This document shows, piece by piece, positions 1-8,890 of a stretch of DNA of 64,000 nt. Position 1 is the stretch's first letter. The number at the start of each line of letters is the position of its first letter. Under the pieces are notes generated by a model. That model was not told the origin of the DNA and searched no databases. It saw only the letters and a list, made by a program, of their open reading frames with translations. Both the position numbers and the translations under genes were made by a program. Origin of the DNA: Candidatus Paracaedibacter acanthamoebae (lineage in GTDB: Bacteria; Pseudomonadota; Alphaproteobacteria; Paracaedibacterales; Paracaedibacteraceae); the NCBI RefSeq assembly GCF_000742835.1, contig NZ_CP008941.1:1631001-1695000 (forward strand). Reading direction: 5' to 3'.

Positions 1-1254
1 GTCATGGAGCTTCAACCTTTGACTCGCTTGGCTTCACGCATAGCTCACGAGCGCCGCTTATATAAAGAAGCAGAAACTCAGCGTCTTCATTATTTCCAGG
101 CTCTTAAAGCGGCCAGTGATGCTAAAACAAAATTTATTTCCCATATTTCTCATGAGATTCGCAACCCTTTAACTGGCATCATAGGATTGCTAGATCTCAT
201 AAGCGAAGACCCTTTAAACCCTGAGAATTCTGAATATATAAAAGGGGCTCAATCTGCTTCTTTGACCGCACTCAGTTTACTTAATGATACGTTAGATATC
301 GCCAAGATCGAGGCTGGGCAATTTAAGCTTGAAAGTATTGAATTTAATCCGTTCCGACTGGCGCAAGAAGTTGTTCAACCTTTTTTTCTTCAAGCTAAAA
401 AGAAAGGTATTGATTTAAATTTGATGATTGCATCAGAAATCCCAGATCATTTAACCGGCGACCCCACCCGATTGCGTCAAATTTTTTGTAATCTCCTTGG
501 TAATGCCCTTAAATTTACAGAGCACGGTACGATTAGTGTAGCTTTAAAACCGGGCAAGAGAGATCAAGCGAGCTTGGGAGTTAATAAGAATGAGTTCATT
601 CTATGCGGATCTGTAAAGGATACAGGTATAGGAATTTCTTTTGAGGCACAACAACACCTATTTCATCCTTTCTCACAAGCCGACACGTCAATGAGTCGCC
701 GTTTCGGAGGAACCGGTCTAGGGCTATCTATTGTGAAGAATTTGTGTGAACTGATGGGGGGAACTATTTATATTAAAAGTCAGCCTCAAAAAGGAAGTAC
801 TTTTAAATTCCAAGTTATTCTTCATCATCCCCAACGGCTTTTTTCTCCTCCTCTTCTTGCTTCTCCAGAAAGCATTGACCTACACGATAAACGCGTGTTA
901 TTGGCAGAAGATAATCTTATAAATCAAACCGTCATTAAAACAATATTAAGCCGTAAAGGATGCTTAGTAACAGTTGTTGACAGTGGTATAAAAGCTATTG
1001 AAGCCGTTAGGCAAGGAGCCTTTGATTTAGTTCTTATGGATGGGCTAATGCCAGACATGAATGGCAGGGAAGCCACAATCCATATTCGCCGTTTGTTCTC
1101 AAAAAAAGAATTACCAATTATTGCGGTAACAGCAAGTGCTCTGCAAAAAGAGGAAGAAGAGTTTTTTGAAGCAGGTGTTAATGGATATGTGGCTAAACCT
1201 CTTCAAGCAAAAACTCTTATTTCCGAAATATCTAAATGCTTAACACTCACTTAA
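1..1254 (+). CDS. Hybrid sensor histidine kinase, 5' end outside the window
   Basis: Two-component phosphorelay protein. The visible part begins with a coiled linker, then the dimerisation/phospho-acceptor box (SHEIRNPLTG, His about 50 counted from the ATG at position 4), the ATPase domain with N box (NLLGNALKFT), G1 (DTGIGI) and G2 (GGTGLGLSI), and a C-terminal receiver domain with the acidic pair AEDN and phospho-acceptor Asp about 346 (LVLMDGLMPDMNG) and the conserved Lys in AKPL. The frame is open through base 1, so the sensing region probably lies upstream and the ATG at 4 is unlikely to be the true start. No DNA-binding output domain follows, so phosphate probably passes to a separate Hpt or regulator protein. 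The input signal cannot be read from this fragment. Confidence 0.93.
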   Translation, partial: VMELQPLTRLASRIAHERRLYKEAETQRLHYFQALKAASDAKTKFISHISHEIRNPLTGIIGLLDLISEDPLNPENSEYIKGAQSASLTALSLLNDTLDIAKIEAGQFKLESIEFNPFRLAQEVVQPFFLQAKKKGIDLNLMIASEIPDHLTGDPTRLRQIFCNLLGNALKFTEHGTISVALKPGKRDQASLGVNKNEFILCGSVKDTGIGISFEAQQHLFHPFSQADTSMSRRFGGTGLGLSIVKNLCELMGGTIYIKSQPQKGSTFKFQVILHHPQRLFSPPLLASPESIDLHDKRVLLAEDNLINQTVIKTILSRKGCLVTVVDSGIKAIEAVRQGAFDLVLMDGLMPDMNGREATIHIRRLFSKKELPIIAVTASALQKEEEEFFEAGVNGYVAKPLQAKTLISEISKCLTLT

Positions 1255-1384
1255 TTTATAGGGAAATTGCCTAAAGGAATGTTTTGACGCCTCAGGGCCG
1301 ATTAAGCTCTATATGCTTTTTCAGCGAATTTTCTCGGGTTTTTCTCTTTAAAATGGAAATTAAATTTATGAGTTTGGCTGTGAA

Positions 1385-1525
1385 ATGAGAAAATATTTAT
1401 TAGTCTTTGTCCTGGTGCTTATAACTCTTCTTCAAAAACTGGCCTGGTCTATATCCCCAACAGAAGAGGAAGAAAAGAAAACTGCTTTGGAAATTACTTC
1501 CGGAACTCAACTAAAAATGGTTTAG
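1385..1525 (+). CDS. Possible small exported peptide, 46 aa
   Basis: A 46-codon open frame starts at ATG 1385. It opens with MRKYLLVFVLVLITLLQKLAW, that is two basic residues then a long hydrophobic stretch, followed by a Glu/Lys-rich polar tail (SPTEEEEKKTALEI). That is the plan of a signal peptide or single-membrane-span micro-protein. No strong Shine-Dalgarno sequence is seen. It sits in the otherwise empty gap between the kinase gene and a convergent PHB depolymerase gene. I recognise no family, and it may be chance. Confidence 0.3.
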   Translation: MRKYLLVFVLVLITLLQKLAWSISPTEEEEKKTALEITSGTQLKMV

Positions 1526-1546
1526 ATGCATAATACTAAGGGTACT

Positions 1547-1604
1547 GTACTGTCGCATCTATTTTACTCAAAATAACAATCAACTAAAATAGATGCGACA
1601 GTAC
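1547..1604. repeat. Perfect 20-bp inverted repeat with 18-nt loop
   Basis: Left arm 1547-1566 and right arm 1585-1604 are exact reverse complements over 20 bases. The arms are GC-richer at the outer end (gtactgtcgcatc) and end in AT-rich sequence at the loop. It lies between two convergent genes, so it may act as a bidirectional transcription stop, but there is no T-run on either side as a classical intrinsic terminator would have. It may instead be a small palindromic mobile element. Confidence 0.7.
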
Positions 1605-1638
1605 CAAGAATCATCCCTCTCCCTTAAGACGCCCATTC

Positions 1639-2874
1639 TTAATGATATCGATCATGTTCTCGAATAAATAACGAAATTAAAGGTTGGATTTCTTCGCGCC
1701 AACGACGGCCGTTAAATATACCATAATGTCCTGTCCCCAGTTGAAGATAATGAGAGCGCATCGTATCAGGTAATTTAGAACACAGCTCATGGGCCGCATA
1801 AGTCTGGCCAGAACAAGAGATTTCATCCAATTCTCCCTCTACGGTCATTAAGGCTGTCTTTTTAATTTTTTCAGGACGGATTAAATAACCCCGCCAAGTT
1901 AGCAATCCCTTGGGTAAAAGGTGCTCTTTAAAAGCGATGCGAATACTATCAAGATAATAATCAGCCGGCATATCCAGCACAGCACGGTATTCATCATAAA
2001 ACTTGGTATGGGCTTCTGCCCCTTCTCGATCCCCTTGGATTAGCTTCTTAAATAAATTAAAGTTTGCCTCTTGATGGCGCTGAACATTTAAACTCATAAA
2101 CCCTTGGAGCATCAAAAAGCCTGGACAAACTTCCCGCCCAGCCCCTACATAGGAACCTGGCACTTTACTAATTAAATTATTTTTAAACCACAGCATGGAA
2201 TGGTCTTCAGCAAACTGATTGACTGGCCCTGGATTAACACGCGTATCAATCGGCCCCCCCATCAAGGTCATCGTGCGTGGCTGACACGGCTCATTATACT
2301 CTGCCAATAATGAAACCGTTGACAAGACAGGAACGGCAGGTTGACACACAGCAATGATATGTAAATCTTTACCCAGATGTCTTATGAAATCCAAAAGATA
2401 ATCAATATATGTCTGAAAATTAAATTTTCCCTCTTTCAATGGAACATCTCTCGCATTATGCCAATCCGTAATATAAACTTCATGATGCGGTAACATGGCT
2501 TTTACAGTATCCCTGAGGAGAGTGGCAAAATGCCCCGATAAGGGTGCACAAATTAATACTTTGGGGTCTTTAAAATTAACCACCCCTTCTTCCCGTTGAC
2601 GTTGAAAATACCGCAAGGTACAAAATGGCTTGACCATGATTTTCTTTTCAACAACCTTTAAAACTTCATTATGGCGAACTGTTTGAGAAAGGCCAAATTG
2701 AGGCTGATCAAAAGTCATTGCCGATCGACCAATGATTTGCGATGAGGCTGATAAAATTTTAGAATATGAATCCGCTTCGGTTGGCATGGCTGAGGCAAAC
2801 ATCCCGACAGCATCTGACCACATCTTGGTCGGCATCATGGCCACGTTTTTGAATTCATTTAAATGGTACAGCAT
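1639..2874 (-). CDS. phaZ: Intracellular polyhydroxybutyrate depolymerase
   Basis: Hydrolyses stored poly-3-hydroxybutyrate granules in the cytoplasm to hydroxybutyrate units. The 411-aa protein has the layout of the alphaproteobacterial intracellular depolymerase family: an N-terminal MLYHLNEFKN segment, the stretch APLSGHFATLLRDT, YITDWHNARDVPL, the nucleophile region AVCQPAVPV (Cys 177 in place of the usual lipase serine, as in this family), TLMGGPIDTR, and the C-terminal half with TVEGELDEISCSGQT and GTGHYGIFNG, which carries the catalytic His. Length is normal. No PHB synthase is present in the window. Presence of the enzyme implies that the organism makes or meets PHB. It stands alone, facing the phosphatase-DUF2147-porin genes on the same strand. 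Confidence 0.93.
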   Translation of the reverse strand: MLYHLNEFKNVAMMPTKMWSDAVGMFASAMPTEADSYSKILSASSQIIGRSAMTFDQPQFGLSQTVRHNEVLKVVEKKIMVKPFCTLRYFQRQREEGVVNFKDPKVLICAPLSGHFATLLRDTVKAMLPHHEVYITDWHNARDVPLKEGKFNFQTYIDYLLDFIRHLGKDLHIIAVCQPAVPVLSTVSLLAEYNEPCQPRTMTLMGGPIDTRVNPGPVNQFAEDHSMLWFKNNLISKVPGSYVGAGREVCPGFLMLQGFMSLNVQRHQEANFNLFKKLIQGDREGAEAHTKFYDEYRAVLDMPADYYLDSIRIAFKEHLLPKGLLTWRGYLIRPEKIKKTALMTVEGELDEISCSGQTYAAHELCSKLPDTMRSHYLQLGTGHYGIFNGRRWREEIQPLISLFIREHDRYH

Positions 2875-2945
2875 TAATCGACTTTCCTGGATAGTATTCC
2901 GATCGTAGCTGATAGAGTCTTAAGATTTTCTAAAGAAGTGGTGAT

Positions 2946-3677
2946 TTATTCAGGATAATATAAACGATTGGCTGGAACACTGACAATTTGTCGTTCAGGA
3001 TATCTTAAGGCCGTTAATCGTCCTCCAAAGACACAGCCTGTGTCAAGATTAAGGGTGTTATTAAGGAAGACTGACTCCTCGACAACCGTATGGCCATACA
3101 CAACCAAAGCTTCCCCCTCATAGTCTTGTGCCCAATTATAACGAAGGGGCTGCCCCTTTTCATCCGTTCCCAGCGACCGGCCATACAAACAAAAAGCCCT
3201 AATTTTGGGAGAATACTGACCAATATATTTTTTTTGAATACCCGCATGACAGATAATAAGTCGTCCCTGATCCAACACAAGATAATAAGGTAACTGATCA
3301 ATGAATGAAATAATTTGTTCTAGAAACTCTGGAGAGGCTTCGCGCAGCTGATCTAAGGTAACCTCCAAACCGTTGGTAATTTGGACATCTTTTCCCTGCA
3401 ATTTACGCTTGAGCTTATCATCATGATTCCCACAAACGCATAAAGCTTTGCCTTGCAAGACAGCCTCCCTAACCAGCCTTAAAACGCCTGGCGAATCTGG
3501 GCCCCGATCAACGAGATCACCAACAAACACAAGTATTCTGTTAGGAGGAGCCTTGGAAATGACGCCTTTTTCTAAATCAATGGAATAACCTAGTTTTTTC
3601 AATAACGCAATCAGTTCATCCAGGCACCCATGAACATCGCCAATAATATCAAAATTAACTGGTGTATTACTGCTCAT
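2946..3677 (-). CDS. Calcineurin-like metallophosphatase (PrpE/ApaH-like)
   Basis: Two-metal phosphoesterase of the PPP/bis(5'-nucleosyl)-tetraphosphatase group. The signature blocks are all present in order: DIIGDVHGC near residue 10 (Asp and His metal ligands), VGDLVDRGPDS near 52, CGNHDDKL near 83, ICHAGIQ near 142 and VYGHT near 195. At 243 aa it is a single catalytic domain with no targeting signal, so it is cytosolic. Substrates in this family range from diadenosine tetraphosphate to phosphoproteins and cannot be chosen from sequence. The start is supported by a GAAGAGG ribosome site 5 nt upstream. Confidence 0.88.
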   Translation of the reverse strand: MSSNTPVNFDIIGDVHGCLDELIALLKKLGYSIDLEKGVISKAPPNRILVFVGDLVDRGPDSPGVLRLVREAVLQGKALCVCGNHDDKLKRKLQGKDVQITNGLEVTLDQLREASPEFLEQIISFIDQLPYYLVLDQGRLIICHAGIQKKYIGQYSPKIRAFCLYGRSLGTDEKGQPLRYNWAQDYEGEALVVYGHTVVEESVFLNNTLNLDTGCVFGGRLTALRYPERQIVSVPANRLYYPE

Positions 3678-3797
3678 AAAACCTCTTCGTGGTCTTTCAA
3701 AAAATACATCAGGTCACAAAATTATCACACACTAAGCTAGAAACTCAAGGATTGGCTCAAGAAGGAAAACTCTAAGCAACCACGCTGGAGTTTAGAT

Positions 3798-3845
3798 AAA
3801 AGGGTAAGATGTGAAAACACCCTACCCTTTTTTATAATTCAATTA
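3798..3845. terminator. Intrinsic terminator, probably bidirectional
   Basis: A 9-bp stem (3798-3806 with 3833-3841) is flanked by A-rich sequence on one side and a T-run on the other. It lies just downstream of the minus-strand DUF2147 gene and in front of the phosphatase gene's 5' region. Confidence 0.6.
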
Positions 3846-3877
3846 GCTTTTATGCATCAAACTGCAGCAAAAGATAT

Positions 3878-4333
3878 TTATTTTGCTTGGTGGCAGCTTT
3901 GGTCGTTGTCTGATCCTGGAATTTTAGTCTGTTCATTGGTCCGACGCCATTCTGAAGTCCGGCCCAGCAACTTAATACCGACATACCCTCTCAAGTCCAC
4001 TTGATTATTGTTCGGCATCTCCATCGAACCGCTGTATGTCTTTCCTTCTTTTGGATCGCGAACGGTTCCATCCTCCCAAGAATTTTCATCCGCAGGCTTA
4101 AAACCCTTAATAATCTCTAGGCCGAGTGTTGCCTGTTTCGTTTCCTCATCAACCTTTGGTTTGCCATCGCGACACTTTTCTTTAAGGTCAACAATTTTGC
4201 CACATAACTTATCGCCACACTTATAAATATGAACTTTTGCATCATTATTTTCTGTCAACCAATATCCTTCTGGATTAAAGATTGCCCAGGATGCCCCCAT
4301 CATTATTAAAGAAAGGAGGGTTACTTTTTTCAT
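3878..4333 (-). CDS. Exported DUF2147 family protein
   Basis: Small periplasmic or outer-membrane-associated protein of unknown function. Residues 1-18 form a signal peptide (MKKVTLLSLIMMGASWA). The mature part has the DUF2147 pattern: WLTENNDAKVHIYKCGDKL then CGKIVDLKE, a LGLEIIKGFKP block, and the closing GRTSEWRR after RGYVGIKLLG. Six cysteines are present in the whole protein, including CGDKLC, which may form disulfides. Length (151 aa) is normal. An AGGGAGAT ribosome site precedes the ATG. It is the gene after the FadL-type porin on the same strand, but a strong terminator separates them. Confidence 0.85.
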   Translation of the reverse strand: MKKVTLLSLIMMGASWAIFNPEGYWLTENNDAKVHIYKCGDKLCGKIVDLKEKCRDGKPKVDEETKQATLGLEIIKGFKPADENSWEDGTVRDPKEGKTYSGSMEMPNNNQVDLRGYVGIKLLGRTSEWRRTNEQTKIPGSDNDQSCHQAK

Positions 4334-4393
4334 GGATAGATCTCCCTAAATTTCTAAATGACTCTTTCTAATCACTTAGCTCTTCTACACAAT

Positions 4394-4420
4394 AAAAAAC
4401 CCGGGGTTCCCCGGGTTTTT
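4394..4420. terminator. Intrinsic terminator after the porin gene
   Basis: A 7-bp GC stem (4400-4406 with 4409-4415) is flanked by six A on the left and five T on the right, so it can work on both strands. It is 14 nt beyond the minus-strand stop codon of the FadL-type gene. Confidence 0.85.
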
Positions 4421-4433
4421 ACCTAAGCCCTGA

Positions 4434-5684
4434 TTAGAACTTATAGTTGAATTGAACAGAAACCAAATCAACACGGTTTTTAACTTTACCAACCAACGAT
4501 CCCTTAAGACCTTGGTTAGTTAAATTAATCTTACCTTTTTCAAAGAATTCATGACCATAACTGAGCGTCATGGCAAGATTCTTACCCATATTATAGGTGG
4601 TACCAATCGCGATCCAATGCTTGTTTGTATCGGGAATACTGACAACACGCGTTGCATTCCGAGATGGAGATTTGTCATATCCATAACCCGTGCGGAAAGT
4701 CCAGTTTTCGTTTATTTTGTAGCTGGCACCAAGGCTAAAGAACCAGGTATTTTTCCATTTTAATGGAATAATATCCTGACTATTTTGAGGAGAGAAACTA
4801 CTGATAGAAATCTCTTTAACAACATCCCACTTAGTATAAATTACATCCATATAAGCGGTTAAGCTATTGGTTAAATCATAAGAAGTGCTGAGAGAAAATG
4901 TGTGAGGGAAGTGAACTTTGGCCTTAGCTTTGAATTCAGAGCTAAGAACGCCTGTCAATGTACCAAGTTGCCCTTGACCATCCAAGTTCGCGGTCATTTG
5001 AGATTTATAAGATAAACCCACTTTCCAGGCTTTGGTCACTTGAGAGAACAATCCAGCCGTCCAACCCATTGCCCAATCATTCCCAGATACAAGACTATAT
5101 AAAGGAGAAAGAGGCGTCAGTGCTGCTTTTCTAGCAAGGTCAACTTTTGTATATTGCATCTGCAAACCAGCACCAAAGGTCAAAGAATCAATAATTTTTA
5201 ATGCAATCGAAGGAACCACATTAATGGTTGTCATTTCGGCGCGCGTTGCATGCCCTCTTACAACTGACTCATTCCCATAATTAAATTTCAAGCCAAACGG
5301 CGCATGAACCATCAATCCAACTTTAACACGCTCGTGAGCATTCGCAATAACACCAAAGGATGGAACAGCAACTTTTTTAGCTGCATTACGAGTATTTCCC
5401 GTCGTTGAAAAAGCTGCAGGTGTTGATGTTTGGGCTGCTCCCTTAAACTTTGTTAAGCCAAAAACACCTGTAAAATGACCAGCAACTTGGTGAGTTGTGT
5501 TTTGAATCATGGCAGCTGGGTTGGCGTAAATTGCCAACGCATCATCGCTAACACCACTACCGGCCGCGGCCATACCAGCAGACAAACCGCTGTGTAGTTT
5601 AATCGCATATCCCCCAGCCATTGCGGAAGAACCGGCGCATATTGTGCTCAGAGCAACAATAACTTTTGAAGTTTTTGAGACCAT
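4434..5684 (-). CDS. fadL: FadL/OMPP1-type outer-membrane transporter
   Basis: Outer-membrane beta-barrel for hydrophobic compounds such as long-chain fatty acids. A signal peptide ends near SSAMA-GG (residue 23). The mature protein begins with the plug region characteristic of the family (AGMAAAGSGVSDDALAIYAN, then PAAM), followed by repeated amphipathic strands and the family blocks GWTAGLFSQ and LSYKSQM. The C-terminus ends in an aromatic residue (VQFNYKF), the usual BAM recognition signal. Length (416 aa) is typical. An AGGAAAG site lies 8 nt before the ATG. Together with acyl-CoA dehydrogenase and thioesterase genes elsewhere in the window it suggests use of host lipids. Substrate is inferred from family only. 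Confidence 0.88.
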   Translation of the reverse strand: MVSKTSKVIVALSTICAGSSAMAGGYAIKLHSGLSAGMAAAGSGVSDDALAIYANPAAMIQNTTHQVAGHFTGVFGLTKFKGAAQTSTPAAFSTTGNTRNAAKKVAVPSFGVIANAHERVKVGLMVHAPFGLKFNYGNESVVRGHATRAEMTTINVVPSIALKIIDSLTFGAGLQMQYTKVDLARKAALTPLSPLYSLVSGNDWAMGWTAGLFSQVTKAWKVGLSYKSQMTANLDGQGQLGTLTGVLSSEFKAKAKVHFPHTFSLSTSYDLTNSLTAYMDVIYTKWDVVKEISISSFSPQNSQDIIPLKWKNTWFFSLGASYKINENWTFRTGYGYDKSPSRNATRVVSIPDTNKHWIAIGTTYNMGKNLAMTLSYGHEFFEKGKINLTNQGLKGSLVGKVKNRVDLVSVQFNYKF

Positions 5685-5844
5685 CTATATAACTTTCCTA
5701 TTTGAATAAAACTCACATTACCACTTTAGGTAAAATTTTCTTTAATTTAAACAAGCTTTTTAGTCATATAAATTTTTTTTATGAAACTGTTGCAAAAAAA
5801 CCTTTGTTATTTGCTAATGATTATGATACAAAATGTACATGTGA

Positions 5845-5920
5845 TCCCCGATAGCTCAGTCGGTAGAGCAAGTGGCTGTTAACCACTGGGTCGGCGGTTC
5901 GAGTCCGTCTCGGGGAGCCA
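5845..5920 (+). tRNA. tRNA-Asn, anticodon GTT
   Basis: A 76-nt cloverleaf. Acceptor arm TCCCCGA pairs with TCGGGGA, D-arm GCTC...GAGC, anticodon stem AGTGG/CCACT around the loop CTGTTAA (anticodon GTT at 5878-5880), and T-arm with GGTTCGAGTCC. The 3' CCA is encoded. Confidence 0.97.
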
Positions 5921-6042
5921 CATCTTTCAAAAAATATCCCCTGAAAATTATAATTCTTGTTTTTTTATGTAAAGACTTAAACTCCCCCATTTAGAGCTTT
6001 AATTGTGGAAAATGAGGATCATCAATTTAGCATAAACTCTTG

Positions 6043-7275
6043 CTACCATTCTCGATCCAGTAAAAGAACCTCATTGCCAGACCGAAGAAATAAACTCTTT
6101 TCATCAAATTCTGAGATCAACAATTCTTTAATTGTATTGATCTGCGTTTGAATGTCATCTGGCACGTCACCCTTATGGGCAATCTGGGATAAGATCATCA
6201 TAAACCATGAAATATCATAAGCTTTAGTGGTTTCGAAATATAAGCCGTCTAAATCGCCTGTTTCAATTTTTTGATAAATATGCTGAATTTTTTCATTATG
6301 ATTAAAACAGGGAAAAATTCTTCGATGGGTGTGCATTCTCTTCATCAAAACATAAATCTCTGTTGCAATTTTAGGAGGAACATCTTTTTCCCGACGCAAC
6401 AGTGTTCCGGGGGGAATGGGAGCAAAAAAACAATAGGTATGACGCCATAAGGACCAGAAATCAGCAACACCAGCTTCTTCGGGTTTTATGAATGTAACTT
6501 CCTCTCCTCTATGAGTAATACCTCGTCCAAAAAGCACATGCTCCTTACCAAATGGTAAAACAGGCAAAGCAAAACTTTTAGATTCAAAACGAGCATCAAA
6601 ACCATAATGAGTCAACTGCCTGCCCGAAAAATGACTGGATTGACCTAATCTATTGTATCCAATATTGCTACCCCAAATCGTATAAATCCCATTGTTGAGA
6701 TCAGAGGGCTGCTCTACGTGGGCGCAAAACAGCACTAATCGTTCCAAGTAATCATGAATTTTTTTATCTTTATCCTGGATTATTATAGCCCCGCGATTAA
6801 ATTTATCTCCCCGTTGCCAAGACAGCTGAACGAGCGCCCAAATAATACTAACAAACGTTTCCACACGAGCCTGAATCTTCTCATCTGTGGCAGCGGAGGA
6901 AGACAAATAAATATAGCCACCCATCCATTCTAAAAAATTAGTTAAGGTAACGCCATTTTTAAAATAATAGGGGTTATGCCGATTATAGTTCCTAAATATT
7001 GTCAAATCGTGGCTATTTGCTCGATCATTTCCTAAGGAAATATCCGATAGCTTTTCATACCCCTTTTTAATCAATGACTCCACATCTTGTGGATATAAGG
7101 TGCTTGCATGCCCAAGCTCATAACTCACCGTATTGGTTGATTCATTAATTTGGTACTCACAAAGCTCGCCCCTACTTGCAGGCATTGCATCAAACCCTAC
7201 CCCAGGATTCATCAAGCCGATTACCCATAGAGATAATAATAAAATTACCTTTTTACATATATTTACTTTTGTCAT
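6043..7275 (-). CDS. Unknown exported protein, 410 aa
   Basis: I recognise no family. Residues 1-27 are a clear Sec signal (basic MTKVNICKK, then hydrophobic VILLLSLWVIGLM). The rest is a mixed alpha/beta-looking, aromatic-rich soluble sequence without transmembrane helices or obvious repeats; His-, Tyr- and Trp-rich stretches occur around 205-300. Cysteines are few. It is a single gene between tRNA-Asn and an MFS exporter, with no partner on its strand. A GGAAAGA ribosome site precedes the ATG. Similar lone exported proteins without recognisable domains occur elsewhere in the window (59.0 and 55.9 kb), which makes a role outside the cytoplasm or in the host plausible, but this is inference. 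Confidence 0.75.
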   Translation of the reverse strand: MTKVNICKKVILLLSLWVIGLMNPGVGFDAMPASRGELCEYQINESTNTVSYELGHASTLYPQDVESLIKKGYEKLSDISLGNDRANSHDLTIFRNYNRHNPYYFKNGVTLTNFLEWMGGYIYLSSSAATDEKIQARVETFVSIIWALVQLSWQRGDKFNRGAIIIQDKDKKIHDYLERLVLFCAHVEQPSDLNNGIYTIWGSNIGYNRLGQSSHFSGRQLTHYGFDARFESKSFALPVLPFGKEHVLFGRGITHRGEEVTFIKPEEAGVADFWSLWRHTYCFFAPIPPGTLLRREKDVPPKIATEIYVLMKRMHTHRRIFPCFNHNEKIQHIYQKIETGDLDGLYFETTKAYDISWFMMILSQIAHKGDVPDDIQTQINTIKELLISEFDEKSLFLRSGNEVLLLDREW

Positions 7276-7466
7276 AAACCATCTTTCCGGATAAATCTTT
7301 AATAAATGGTAACTACTCTATGACAGATCAACAATAATATTTTTTAGATAATTTTATATAAAATAAATTATATCAACGATGCTGGGAAGGATAAGTAAGA
7401 GAGGATAGAAATAAAAACTTTTAGCAATTAATGGCGTGTCTAAATCTTTACTTTCCGCACTTTTGC

Positions 7467-8711
7467 TTAAGAAGATGATGATGGCGATCCTTTTAAAGAG
7501 TTTTGACACTCCTCGTTAATATGATAACCCCTCCAATTTTTTATTGTGATAAAAATTGACGTTCCCATACTTAAAAAACTTAAGCTTCCCAAAACAATTC
7601 CAAGCCCTAAGGGGGAAATAGGCAGGAGGCTGGCTAACAAGCTTCCCACTATCCCAGATCCAATTTGAATGGTGCCTATGATAGCCGATGACATCCCCGC
7701 TCTGTGAGGAAAAATATCCAGAGCAGCAGCAGAGGCATTAGCTACAGCTAGGGCCGAAGCACTATAAAAACAAAAATGATACAGAATTATTAAATAAGGC
7801 TGTTCCTGCAACAAAAAACATAAGCATACGTAAATACCACTCACCAAGACACAGGAGAGGCTCCCTCTTAAAATACCCCGATGACAGCCCCAACGCTTTG
7901 CCATAAAGCGAGCCAAACCAAAACCAGTTAAATTTCCCGAAGCACCCGCAATCCCTACATACCCATACTCTTGGGGAGACCAGCCAAAAAATGAAATAAA
8001 AATATAAGGAGAAAGCGTTACATAACAAAAGATTGTACTCATTTGCATCGCTATAATAAAGCATAGTGTTCGATAATAAGAATCGTGGAAGAAGAGCCCA
8101 TAGTTTTTAAAAAGAGTAAACCCTTGAGTTATTTTTTTGCTTGTCTCAAATGTTTCGGGAAGCCGCCACCAAACCATTAATGCAATAGCAATTCCAAACA
8201 CCATAAGAAAGTAAAATTTTTTTTCCCATCCAAAATGATATTCTATAAACCCGCCTAGCATGGGAGCAATCCCAGGAGAAAGGGAAACGATCATCATAAT
8301 GGTCGATGAAAAACGGGTAAGACTGGAACCTTCATAAAGATCTCGACCCATCGCTCTTGCAATTAAAGATCCGGCACTCACTGAAATACCGAGGAAAAAT
8401 AACCCCAGCTGCAATTGAAGGATGGTTTGACAGTGTGCACACCAAAAACTGGCAAGGATAAAAAGTAAAATACCCCCTTTTGCAACAATAAGACGCCCTA
8501 CTCGATCCGAAAAAGGCCCTAAAAGGAGATGCCCCAAGGAGGATCCTAAAAAAAACATGAAAAGAGTTAACTGAACAGCTTTTTCAGAAGTGCCCAAAGC
8601 TTTTCCAATAGCAGGCAAAGACGGCAAATAAAGAGAAATCGAAAAAATACCCAAACATGATAATAGACATAAAATAGAGATAAATAACCACGAGGATGGA
8701 AGTGGTGTCAT
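7467..8711 (-). CDS. MFS exporter, Bcr/CflA-like
   Basis: Inner-membrane proton-driven exporter of the drug:H+ antiporter group with 12 predicted helices over 414 aa. Family marks are the N-terminal half motif YLPSLPAIGKALG, the motif-A-like loop GHLLLGPFSDRVGRL between helices 2 and 3, and motif C near GIAPMLGG in helix 5. It is divergent from the amine-oxidase gene; the two share a control region of about 180 bp. Bcr/CflA proteins expel antibiotics, sulfonamides and in some species L-cysteine or small peptides. The neighbouring peptide/peptidase/oxidase genes make export of a small product a reasonable guess, not shown by sequence. Confidence 0.87.
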   Translation of the reverse strand: MTPLPSSWLFISILCLLSCLGIFSISLYLPSLPAIGKALGTSEKAVQLTLFMFFLGSSLGHLLLGPFSDRVGRLIVAKGGILLFILASFWCAHCQTILQLQLGLFFLGISVSAGSLIARAMGRDLYEGSSLTRFSSTIMMIVSLSPGIAPMLGGFIEYHFGWEKKFYFLMVFGIAIALMVWWRLPETFETSKKITQGFTLFKNYGLFFHDSYYRTLCFIIAMQMSTIFCYVTLSPYIFISFFGWSPQEYGYVGIAGASGNLTGFGLARFMAKRWGCHRGILRGSLSCVLVSGIYVCLCFLLQEQPYLIILYHFCFYSASALAVANASAAALDIFPHRAGMSSAIIGTIQIGSGIVGSLLASLLPISPLGLGIVLGSLSFLSMGTSIFITIKNWRGYHINEECQNSLKGSPSSSS

Positions 8712-8890
8712 AAATTTAGGCTCTACTTCTGGTGTTAACCCAATTGAGACCTCAAAGTGTAATCCTATATATACACCCCTCTATCTTTTTATTCTAATCT
8801 TTTATTCGTGCCCTTTTAAAAAATAAAATGATTAGCGGAAACTATAATTCGCCTCTTTCTTTCCAAATGTTAGTTAATAAGGGCTGGACT

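Noticed and set aside
5685-5844. Additional tRNA or leader element before tRNA-Asn
   Set aside because: Only AT-rich sequence; no cloverleaf or paired elements.
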